A DNA stretch of 13,103 nucleotides from Pseudolabrys sp. (lineage in GTDB: Bacteria; Pseudomonadota; Alphaproteobacteria; Rhizobiales; Xanthobacteraceae). The notes beneath the pieces were generated by a model. That model was given only the letters and a program-made list of their open reading frames with translations, was not told the DNA's origin and made no database searches. Location of the stretch: positions 1 through 13,103 of the forward strand of contig JAHCKF010000054.1 in the NCBI GenBank assembly GCA_026125925.1. The letters run 5' to 3'. This document shows positions 7,182 to 13,103 of this stretch, in pieces; the stretch's first letter is position 1, and each line of letters begins with the position of its first letter. The position numbers and the translations under genes are program-made.

Positions 7182-9227
7182 ATGTTTGAGTCAGACCCCG
7201 CGATCGTCGCCAAGGATCCGCTCCTTCAGCCGCTGACGATCAAGCATCTGGCGATCCGCAACCGGATCATGAGCACCAGTCATGCCTGCGGACTGGAGCA
7301 GAACGGCATGCCGGACGAGGCCTATCAGAGCTATCACGAGGAAAAGGCCAAAGGCGGTCTCGGCCTGTCCATGTTCGGCGGCTCCTCGAATGTCGACATC
7401 GACTCGCCCAACATCTTTCGCCAGTTGAACGTCGGCACGGACGCCATCATCCCGTATCTGCAACGCTTCGCCGACCGCGTGCACGCCCAGGGCGCGGCCT
7501 TGATGTGCCAGATTTCGCATCTGGGCCGACGCGGCGATCCCTATGGCGGCGACCGTCTGCCGACCATCGGGCCGTCGCCGGTCCGCGAAACCGCGCATCG
7601 TAGCATCCCGAAGGAAATGGACGAGCACGACATCGACCGTGTCGTGAAAGCTTTTGCCAGAGCCGCGCTTCGCTGCAAGGAAGGCGGCTTGGACGGAATC
7701 GAAACGATGTCGGGCGGGCATCTGATCGGACAGTTCTTCTCGCCTGATACCAACCGGCGCACCGACCGCTTCGGCGGATCGATCGAGAATCGGTGCCGGT
7801 TTGCGCTGATGGTGCATGAGGCGATCCGCAAGGCCTGCGGCGACAAGTTCCTCGTCGGCATGCGCTTCACGATCGACGACGGCCCGCATGCCGTGCTGCG
7901 CTTCGACGAGTGTATCCGCATTGCGCAGATCCTGAAGGAGGCCGGCGCCGTCGACTTCTTCAACGCGATCTATGGAGCGATGGATACAGTCCCGGCTCTT
8001 GTCGAATACAACATGCCCGGCATGGGAACGCCCCTGGCTCCATGGGTCGAGCCCGTCGGCACATTCCGGCACGAGATTGGCCTGCCGGTCTTCCATGCTG
8101 CCCGCATTGCGGACCTCGCCTCCGCGCGATATGCCGTGCGCGAAGGCAAAGTCGATATGGCAGGGATGACCCGCGCCCATATCGCCGATCCGTACATCGT
8201 CGCGAAGCTGGCGAGCGGCCGCGAGCGCGAGATCCGACCGTGCGTCGGCGCCACGCACTGTCAGTCGCCGCATCGCCCGTCCTGTCTGCATAATCCCACG
8301 ACTGGCCGCGAGCTGACGCTGAAGCACCGGATACCGAAGACCGACGGCCCGCCGAAGAAGGTCGTGGTGATCGGCGGCGGCCCCGCCGGACTTGAGGCGG
8401 CGCGGTTGAGCGCCGAGCGCGGCCACGCCGTCTCGCTCTATGAAGCCGCAGCGGAATTCGGCGGTCAGATTCTCGTGGGCGCCACCGGCTCCTGGCGGAA
8501 CGATCTCAAGGGCATCGTCGAATGGCGCGTGGCCGAGCTCGAACGTCTCGGCGCCAGCCTGCATGTCAACGCCTACATGGAAGTGCAGGACATCACGAGC
8601 CTGGAGCCCGACGTCGTCATCATGGCGACGGGCGGACTGCCGATGATCGACATCGGCGCCGGCGCGGACCTGTGCGCCAACACCTGGGACGTGCTGAACG
8701 GTCAAGTCGCGCTGTCGGGCGACGTGCTGGTGGTCGACGGAACCGGCCGGCACCCGGCGCCGCTCGCGGCCGAACGCGCCATTCAGATGGGCGCCCGGGT
8801 CAACTATGTTTCGATCGACGCGATGCTGGCGGAGGAACTGACCTATGCCGAGCGCGTGCGCTGGAAACAGCTTTTCCTGAAATACGGCATCCAGCCGGTC
8901 GCGGAGACGCGTCTCGTTTCGGTCAAGTGCAGCGAGAACCGATTGCAGGCCACGCTGGTCAGCGACCTGACGCATCAGACGACGACCGTGATCGTCGATC
9001 ACGTGATCGTCGAGCAGGGCAGCATTCCGATGGCGGAGGTCTTCGAGGGGCTGCGCTCGCACGCCAGCAACGGCGGCGTCACCGATCTCGGCGCAATGGT
9101 GGCGGCGCAACCGCAGCCGCGCGGCACGGCTCAGGGCTTCGAGCTGCATCGCATCGGCGATGCCGTCGCCAGCCGCAACATTCACTCCGCGATGCTTGAC
9201 GCGGCGCGCATCTGCGGCGCGCTATGA
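7182..9227 (+). CDS. OYE/trimethylamine-dehydrogenase-like flavin and Fe-S oxidoreductase
   Basis: A 681-residue enzyme with the layout of trimethylamine dehydrogenase, 2,4-dienoyl-CoA reductase and the N-methylproline demethylase StcD. An FMN TIM barrel covers about 1-350, with GGHLIGQFFSPDTNRRTDRF near 178-197. A cysteine cluster at C354, C360 and C368 should carry a 4Fe-4S centre. A second flavin/dinucleotide domain starts at VVVIGGGPAGLEAARL (394-409). The C-terminal FELHRIGDAVASRNIHSA also fits the family. GGAG lies six bases before the ATG. The gap after the ATPase gene is 77 bases, so it is probably the last gene of the operon. A likely role is oxidative N-demethylation or another oxidation of the imported compound. 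The cluster spacing is unusual: the second canonical cysteine position reads Ala357 and the last gap is short. Confidence 0.88.
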   Translation: MFESDPAIVAKDPLLQPLTIKHLAIRNRIMSTSHACGLEQNGMPDEAYQSYHEEKAKGGLGLSMFGGSSNVDIDSPNIFRQLNVGTDAIIPYLQRFADRVHAQGAALMCQISHLGRRGDPYGGDRLPTIGPSPVRETAHRSIPKEMDEHDIDRVVKAFARAALRCKEGGLDGIETMSGGHLIGQFFSPDTNRRTDRFGGSIENRCRFALMVHEAIRKACGDKFLVGMRFTIDDGPHAVLRFDECIRIAQILKEAGAVDFFNAIYGAMDTVPALVEYNMPGMGTPLAPWVEPVGTFRHEIGLPVFHAARIADLASARYAVREGKVDMAGMTRAHIADPYIVAKLASGREREIRPCVGATHCQSPHRPSCLHNPTTGRELTLKHRIPKTDGPPKKVVVIGGGPAGLEAARLSAERGHAVSLYEAAAEFGGQILVGATGSWRNDLKGIVEWRVAELERLGASLHVNAYMEVQDITSLEPDVVIMATGGLPMIDIGAGADLCANTWDVLNGQVALSGDVLVVDGTGRHPAPLAAERAIQMGARVNYVSIDAMLAEELTYAERVRWKQLFLKYGIQPVAETRLVSVKCSENRLQATLVSDLTHQTTTVIVDHVIVEQGSIPMAEVFEGLRSHASNGGVTDLGAMVAAQPQPRGTAQGFELHRIGDAVASRNIHSAMLDAARICGAL

Positions 9228-9247
9228 CGGACCGCCGGCAGCTCGCG

Positions 9248-10543
9248 CTAGCGGCCGATACGGTCGAGGAACTGGTACCAGCCCGCGACCGTGCGGACTG
9301 CCGGCTCGCGCAGCGTATAGAACGGAATTGCCTCCGGCCGCGTCCGGCGCATCAGGCCGAGATCGATCGCGTCGCCGATGGCGAGATCGACGACACAGCG
9401 GCCGAGGAAGCTCGCCATCGCGATGCCGGTGCCGTTGTAGCCGAGCGCGAAGGCCGTGCGCTCGTCGGCGAGGCCGATCTGCGGCAGGCTGTCCATCGTC
9501 ATCGCGACGAGCCCCGACCAGCGATGCGTCACCGCGGCGTCGGCGAGTTGCGGGAAGATGGCCTTCATCGCCGCTTCCAGCGCCGCGAAGGCGGGGGCGG
9601 AATCATCCTTGCCGAAGGCGCCGCGGCCGCCGAACAGCAGGCGGTCGTCGATGCGGCGGAACCAGCGCATCATCCGGCGGGTCTCGCTGTAGCTGCGGCC
9701 GTTGCGCACCAGCGTGTCGAAAAGCGACGGCGACAGCGGCTCAGTCGCCACCATCGCGCTGCGGAACGGGATCACGGCCTTCCGCACCGTGGCGGTCGCC
9801 GCGGAGAGATCGGAGTAGCCGTTGGTGGCGATGATCAGGCGCTCGGCGCGCACCGAGCCGTGCTCGGTCGCGACCTCAATGCCATCGGGCTTGCGCGCGA
9901 TGCGCAGCGCCATCGACTGCTCGAAGATGTCGGCGCCGCGTTCGCGGGCTGCGCGGGCGAGGCCGCGCGCGTAATTGAGCGGATGGATGACGCCCGCATG
10001 CGCGTTGAGAACGCCGCCGACGAAGGCCGCGCTGCCGATCTCGTGCTCGGTCTCGGCGCGATCGAGAATGCGCAAGCTGGTGTCGCCGAACGTCTCCGTC
10101 ACGACCTTGGCCTCGTCACGCAGCGCCGCGAAGGCGTGGTCGTTGTGGGCGCAGCGCAAATTGCCGGTTCTCGCCAGTCCGGCGCTCTCGATGGCGAAGT
10201 CGGCGACGTATTTCTCGACGCAATCCATGGCGTCGTGGCCGAGCCGGTTCATGCGTTTCGCGACATCGATGCCGTAATGCCTCGCCATGTCGCTTAGAGA
10301 CACGCGAAACTTGGTCGAGACGACGCCGCCGTTGCGCCCGGAGGCTCCGAAGCCGATGTCGCTCGCCTCGATCACCGCGGGCTTGAGGCCGCGCTCGATG
10401 GCGCGCAGCGCCGCAGAAAGGCCGGTATATCCTCCGCCGACGATGACGACATCCGCCTTCACGGCATCCGTCAGGCGCCGCGGCGCGGCCGCGGCCGTCG
10501 CGGTGTCGCGCCACAGCGAGGACGGAGGTGTCAGTGCGGACAT
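9248..10543 (-). CDS. DAO-family FAD oxidoreductase, PuuB-like
   Basis: A 431-residue FAD-dependent amine or amino-acid oxidase of the DAO family. The FAD motif is DVVIVGGGYTGLSAALRA (31-48), followed by IGFGASGRNGGVVSTKF (63-79), the loop typical of gamma-glutamylputrescine oxidoreductase and related enzymes. A C-terminal flavin-contact segment reads ALGYNGTGIAMA. The ATG at 10543 was chosen because GAGG sits nine bases upstream; the ATG at 10552 directly abuts that GAGG, and the GTG at 10558 is just before it. It lies 31 bases after the HAD gene on the same strand, so the two form an operon. It converges with the OYE-type gene, with 20 bases between stop codons and no terminator visible. 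The substrate is probably a secondary or primary amine; which one is not evident. Confidence 0.9.
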   Translation of the reverse strand: MSALTPPSSLWRDTATAAAAPRRLTDAVKADVVIVGGGYTGLSAALRAIERGLKPAVIEASDIGFGASGRNGGVVSTKFRVSLSDMARHYGIDVAKRMNRLGHDAMDCVEKYVADFAIESAGLARTGNLRCAHNDHAFAALRDEAKVVTETFGDTSLRILDRAETEHEIGSAAFVGGVLNAHAGVIHPLNYARGLARAARERGADIFEQSMALRIARKPDGIEVATEHGSVRAERLIIATNGYSDLSAATATVRKAVIPFRSAMVATEPLSPSLFDTLVRNGRSYSETRRMMRWFRRIDDRLLFGGRGAFGKDDSAPAFAALEAAMKAIFPQLADAAVTHRWSGLVAMTMDSLPQIGLADERTAFALGYNGTGIAMASFLGRCVVDLAIGDAIDLGLMRRTRPEAIPFYTLREPAVRTVAGWYQFLDRIGR

Positions 10544-10574
10544 GGCCGGCATCCTCACGGGCGGCGGGGAGGCG

Positions 10575-11279
10575 TCAGGACTTCTCGCTCTCGACCGCGT
10601 CGGCGAGTTCCTTCAGCGAGGTGAAGTGGAAGTCGGGCTTCGTGACGACCTTCGGCACCGGCGTGCCGCCGAAACCCTTCATGCCCTGGCGTCGCTCGAT
10701 CCAGCAGACCTTGTAGCCGAGTTCGCGCGCGACACCGATGTCGTGATACTGGCTCTGCGCGACGTGGAGGATTTCCTCCTGCTTGAAGCCGTGCGCCGAT
10801 TGCCGGCCGAGATTGAAGAAGAAGAAGCGCGGGTCGGGCTTGGCGTGGCCGACTTCGTCGAGCGTGACGCTGTCGTGGAACGGACGGCCGAGCTTGTTGG
10901 CGCAATTGGTGAAGGCGACCCGGTCGTAGTTCGTCATGGCGACGAGGCGGAACCTGCGCCGCAGACGCTTGAGCGCTTCGGCGGAGTCAGGAAAGGCGGG
11001 CGCGCTGAAGAACATCCGGAAGTACAGGTCGCCGGCGGCATCGTCGGCGGGGAGCCCCATTTGTTTGGCGGCCGTCAGATAGACATCGCGCATGACGGCG
11101 CTCGCCGGACCCGGGTGCTTTTCGCGCGCGGCGAGATAGCCCGCGAAGATCTGATCCTCCGTCAGCTTGGCCGCCGCCGCACCGCCCGCCGCGCGGAAGC
11201 CGTCGAGAACGCCCTTCTCAAAGTCGATGCACGTTCCGACGATGTCGAATGTCAGTACTTTGAAATCGGCAAACGACAT
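10575..11279 (-). CDS. HAD-superfamily hydrolase, haloacid dehalogenase type II-like
   Basis: A 234-residue member of the (S)-2-haloacid dehalogenase type II branch. The nucleophile motif is FDIVGTCIDF with Asp12, motif II is MTNYD (Thr116-Asn117), motif III is AKPDPRFF with Lys147, and motif IV is VAQSQYHDIGVARELGY with Asp180. These match the spacing of known haloacid dehalogenases, but the usual serine and asparagine of motif IV (SSNAWD) are replaced in QSQYHD and the tyrosine after motif III is Phe. Dehalogenation is therefore doubtful, and phosphatase-like or other hydrolysis is possible. The ATG at 11279 gives the family length and has AGAGG about nine bases upstream; the in-frame extension to 11348 looks non-coding. 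First gene of the minus-strand operon, divergent from a LysR gene. Confidence 0.88.
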   Translation of the reverse strand: MSFADFKVLTFDIVGTCIDFEKGVLDGFRAAGGAAAAKLTEDQIFAGYLAAREKHPGPASAVMRDVYLTAAKQMGLPADDAAGDLYFRMFFSAPAFPDSAEALKRLRRRFRLVAMTNYDRVAFTNCANKLGRPFHDSVTLDEVGHAKPDPRFFFFNLGRQSAHGFKQEEILHVAQSQYHDIGVARELGYKVCWIERRQGMKGFGGTPVPKVVTKPDFHFTSLKELADAVESEKS

Positions 11280-11309
11280 GGTTTCGGCCTCTTGTTCCTT
11301 GTTCCGGGC

Positions 11310-11327
11310 GCGCCGTGGACACGGCGC
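11310..11327. promoter_or_regulatory. Perfect inverted repeat in divergent promoter region
   Basis: GCGCCGTG and CACGGCGC form an 8-base perfect inverted repeat around a GA spacer, about 30 bases upstream of the HAD start codon. As DNA it could be an operator; in RNA it would form a tight hairpin in the leader of the HAD-DAO transcript. No T-tract follows on either strand. Its role is inferred from position only. Confidence 0.35.
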
Positions 11328-11351
11328 CGTCCGTTGAATTTCAGGCATCTA

Positions 11352-11370
11352 TCGGTGCTCGGCAAGCCGA
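11352..11370. promoter_or_regulatory. Possible LysR site between HAD and LysR genes
   Basis: TCGG-N11-CCGA (11352-11370), and within it TCGGCAAGCCGA (11359-11370), are inverted repeats in the 122-base gap between the divergent HAD and LysR genes. LysR regulators usually bind such dyads and control both themselves and the divergent unit. The short arms make this a weak call. Confidence 0.3.
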
Positions 11371-11401
11371 CAAATAATCACCGAGGAGGTTACATTTTGT
11401 A

Positions 11402-12352
11402 ATGTCCCAGATCAGACGATTGCTCCCTTCTCTCAATTCGTTGGTTGCATTCGAAGCGGCGGTGCGATGCGGCACCTTCGCCAAGGCCGCCAGTGAACTC
11501 GGCGTGACCGGACCGGCGGTCAGCCGAACCATTGCCCGGCTGGAAAATCACCTCGGTATGCCCCTGTTTCGCAGGACGCCAAGAGGCGCCGTCCTGACCA
11601 AAGAGGGCACCAGCCTTTTCTCCGGAATTTCGCAAAGCTTTGGCGAAATCGAGAAAACCGTCGCCGAACTATTGGTTCGCACCAAACCAGTACGTCGGCC
11701 CATAGTCCTTTCGGTTTCCGCCGCGTTTGCCACCCATTGGTTCATGCCGAGGCTGTCTCGATTCCAGGCGCGGTTTCCGGGTGAGGAAATTCATTTCCAG
11801 CTCATCAACGGCCCGCTGGAAGGTCCTGTCGATGGTGTCGACATCGCGATGCGGTTCGATCCCCGGGCCGATGCGAATACACGCGTGTATCCCCTGATGC
11901 GCGAACTCCTGTTACCGGTATGCTCGGATCGTTATCAGGGGGCCCGCAACGAGGCGGACGAACTTCTGCCCGCGGCAGCCCGAATGATCTCGCTCAGTGG
12001 CTCGCAATTTCAGTGGCATCAATTGTTCGCGCCAGACTTCGCCGGGAGCCCGGAAAAGGAGATCCTGTTGACCGACTACACGTTGGTCGTGCAGGCGGCG
12101 TTGGTCGGTCAGGGCATGGCGGTTGGCTGGCTAAACGTGGTCTCCGGTCTGCTTGCATCCGCCGCGCTGGTGCCGGCTCTGCCTCAGGTCATTGCGACCG
12201 GACGCCGGTGTGATCTCGTTCTGCCGGAGCGTTCGAATTCGGCGGTCGTCACGGAAATATGCGATTGGATGGTTGACGAATTTCGAAGTGACATTGCGAG
12301 CATACGCTTGCGGCAACCGGAACTCGGGAATCTGCTCGTTTTCGATCGCTAA
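11402..12352 (+). CDS. LysR-family regulator, GcvA-like
   Basis: A 316-residue LysR-type regulator. The winged helix-turn-helix occupies about residues 10-68 (LNSLVAFEAAVRCGTFAKAA, then GVTGPAVSRTIARLENHLG and LFRRTPRGAVLTKEG), and an effector-binding domain follows from about residue 95. The LPSLNSLVAFEAA opening and the AFATHWFMPRLSRF segment are typical of the GcvA-like group. A strong GAGGAGG (11383-11389) lies 12 bases before the ATG, a slightly long gap. It is divergent from the HAD-DAO operon across 122 bases, the classic arrangement for a LysR gene and its target, so it most likely controls that pair. The last residues (about 290-316) extend a little past the usual end of the domain. 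The inducer is unknown. Confidence 0.93.
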   Translation: MSQIRRLLPSLNSLVAFEAAVRCGTFAKAASELGVTGPAVSRTIARLENHLGMPLFRRTPRGAVLTKEGTSLFSGISQSFGEIEKTVAELLVRTKPVRRPIVLSVSAAFATHWFMPRLSRFQARFPGEEIHFQLINGPLEGPVDGVDIAMRFDPRADANTRVYPLMRELLLPVCSDRYQGARNEADELLPAAARMISLSGSQFQWHQLFAPDFAGSPEKEILLTDYTLVVQAALVGQGMAVGWLNVVSGLLASAALVPALPQVIATGRRCDLVLPERSNSAVVTEICDWMVDEFRSDIASIRLRQPELGNLLVFDR

Positions 12353-12564
12353 TATCCGATCGGTTCTGCAGACTCGATAAAGCTCTCTAGCGCAATTCGC
12401 GCCTTTACGACCATGAGCGAAAATCGGTATCTTGCCGGACTTGGCGAAATGTGGCTTAAGCCGGCGAAGAATAGCGCAAGGGCCGCTCCACATGAATCGC
12501 CCCTTTTCAATCGCCCCATGATGGAGAGGGGTGGCAGCGTAAATGTCTCTGGCAGATGAAATAC
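12353..12564. other. Intergenic region right of LysR gene
   Basis: No credible gene on either strand. CGATCG at 12343-12348 and again at 12357-12362 could pair around an 8-base loop at the end of the LysR gene, but no T-tract follows, so a terminator is not called. AATCGCCCC occurs twice with a 14-base period (12495-12503 and 12509-12517); the second copy is part of the repeat shared with 275-297. Confidence 0.5.
12504..12525 (+). repeat. Short direct repeat, right copy
   Basis: TTTTCAATCGCCCC followed directly by ATGATGGA matches 275-297 except for one inserted G in the left copy. Both copies have the same orientation and lie in poorly coding DNA on either side of the catabolic gene block, about 12.2 kb apart. 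The nature of the repeat is unknown. Confidence 0.6.
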
Positions 12565-13103
12565 CTAACACTTTACCGTTGCGCGGTGTCGTGCCGCGAT
12601 CAGTGCCCATACTGCTTTATCGCCAAACGAGTTTGAGCGGCTCTGCCGACGGTGGCCATCTTGTCCAGAATATGCGATCCGTCGCCTGCGGATCGGTCGC
12701 GGGTGCGGCGCGGTGTTCTCGATCTGAGATCCCAGTATGCCCGCGAACCTAGAGCCGTTGAATCGATTTAGTCCCGCCTGGTGGCGCGCGAGATCGCGAC
12801 GTTTGAACCGCTCAGGCTCTTCGGCAAACGGCGAATGTCCGCTATTTTCGAAAACACTCAACGTCGCATTCGAAATAGTCGAAGCGCAGAATTGGCCGAC
12901 GACTAAGGGTACGATGCAGTCCTTGCGGCCGTGAATGATGAGAGTCGGTGCTTCGATGCGAGAAAGCATTCCCGCGTAATCGCGCTCGCGGAGCGGATTG
13001 AAGGCGACGATCGACACGCCGCGCATCACAGCTTCCACCTGCCAGCCCTGCTTTTCGGAATGGAGACGGCAGACGCGGAGTTGGTCGGTGATTGAGGCAT
13101 CCC
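12565..13103 (-). CDS. Alpha/beta hydrolase, 3' part only, eroded C-terminus
   Basis: The frame is open from the right window edge, so the N-terminal half, including any nucleophile elbow, is outside. What is visible is the C-terminal part of an alpha/beta-hydrolase fold: IEAPTLIIHGRKDCIVPL with the catalytic-acid Asp, then VFENSGHSPFAEEPERF with the catalytic His. Homology seems to end at RDLARHQAGLN (about 12766), where such proteins normally stop. The frame then runs on for 66 more residues of Arg/Ser-rich sequence to the TAG at 12565-12567. This suggests that the original stop was lost by mutation or a small indel. Substrate and true start cannot be judged; a GTG at 13038 is internal to the domain and is not the start. 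Confidence 0.7.
   Translation of the reverse strand, partial: DASITDQLRVCRLHSEKQGWQVEAVMRGVSIVAFNPLRERDYAGMLSRIEAPTLIIHGRKDCIVPLVVGQFCASTISNATLSVFENSGHSPFAEEPERFKRRDLARHQAGLNRFNGSRFAGILGSQIENTAPHPRPIRRRRIAYSGQDGHRRQSRSNSFGDKAVWALIAARHRATVKC

Noticed and set aside
7191..9185. 664-residue open frame on the minus strand opposite the OYE-type gene
   Set aside because: Arg/His/Asp/Ala-rich without recognisable domains; it is the antisense shadow of a high-GC gene whose plus-strand product has clear motifs throughout.
9224..10297. 357-residue plus-strand open frame opposite the DAO gene, with an ATG overlapping the OYE stop
   Set aside because: The overlap looks operon-like, but the protein is low-complexity Arg/Ala/Glu without motifs, while the minus strand encodes a full FAD enzyme.
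10287..11402. 371-residue plus-strand open frame opposite the HAD gene
   Set aside because: Antisense of the DAO N-terminus and the HAD gene; composition is shadow-like and no domain is present.
12343..12362. CGATCG hairpin at the end of the second LysR gene as a terminator
   Set aside because: CGATCG is self-complementary and common, the loop is long and no T-tract follows.
1..13103. CRISPR arrays, tRNA or rRNA genes, complete insertion sequences
   Set aside because: No regularly spaced repeats, cloverleaf sequences or transposase motifs were found on either strand.

Overview
The window reads like a chromosome segment from an alphaproteobacterium of the Rhizobiales, most likely Bradyrhizobiaceae (Bradyrhizobium or a relative). 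The reasons are high-GC codon use, long antisense shadow frames, a polar amino-acid (HAAT-type) ABC transporter beside flavoenzymes, and an OccR/NocR-like LysR regulator. This assignment is inferred from composition and protein style; no search was possible.

Layout. Bases 1-1149 hold no intact gene, only broken coding-like scraps and an AT-richer stretch. A LysR regulator (1150-2052) follows, with a terminator-like hairpin after it. A LysR-box-like palindrome (2189-2205) lies ahead of a tightly packed plus-strand operon (about 2287-9227): a GlpD-like FAD oxidoreductase, a periplasmic solute-binding protein, two permeases, an ATPase, and a 681-residue flavin/Fe-S oxidoreductase of the trimethylamine dehydrogenase / N-methylproline demethylase class. 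Converging on it from the minus strand is a two-gene unit, a HAD type II hydrolase followed by a PuuB-like DAO-family flavoenzyme (11279 to 9248). A GcvA-like LysR regulator (11402-12352) is divergent from that pair. The right edge (12353-13103) is poorly coding and ends in the 3' part of an alpha/beta-hydrolase gene whose C-terminus looks eroded.

How the genes may work together. The operon pairs import of a small polar, probably amino-acid-like solute with two flavoenzymes able to oxidise C-N or C-O bonds. The OYE-type protein resembles enzymes that oxidatively demethylate N-methylated amino compounds. The minus-strand DAO and HAD enzymes could act later or on a related substrate. The best reading is a catabolic module for an N-methylated or opine-like amino compound, with one LysR for each transcription unit. 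The substrate cannot be read from the sequence.

The module is bracketed by poorly coding flanks, and both flanks carry the same 22-base word (275-297 and 12504-12525) in the same orientation. It may therefore have been inserted or shuffled as a block.
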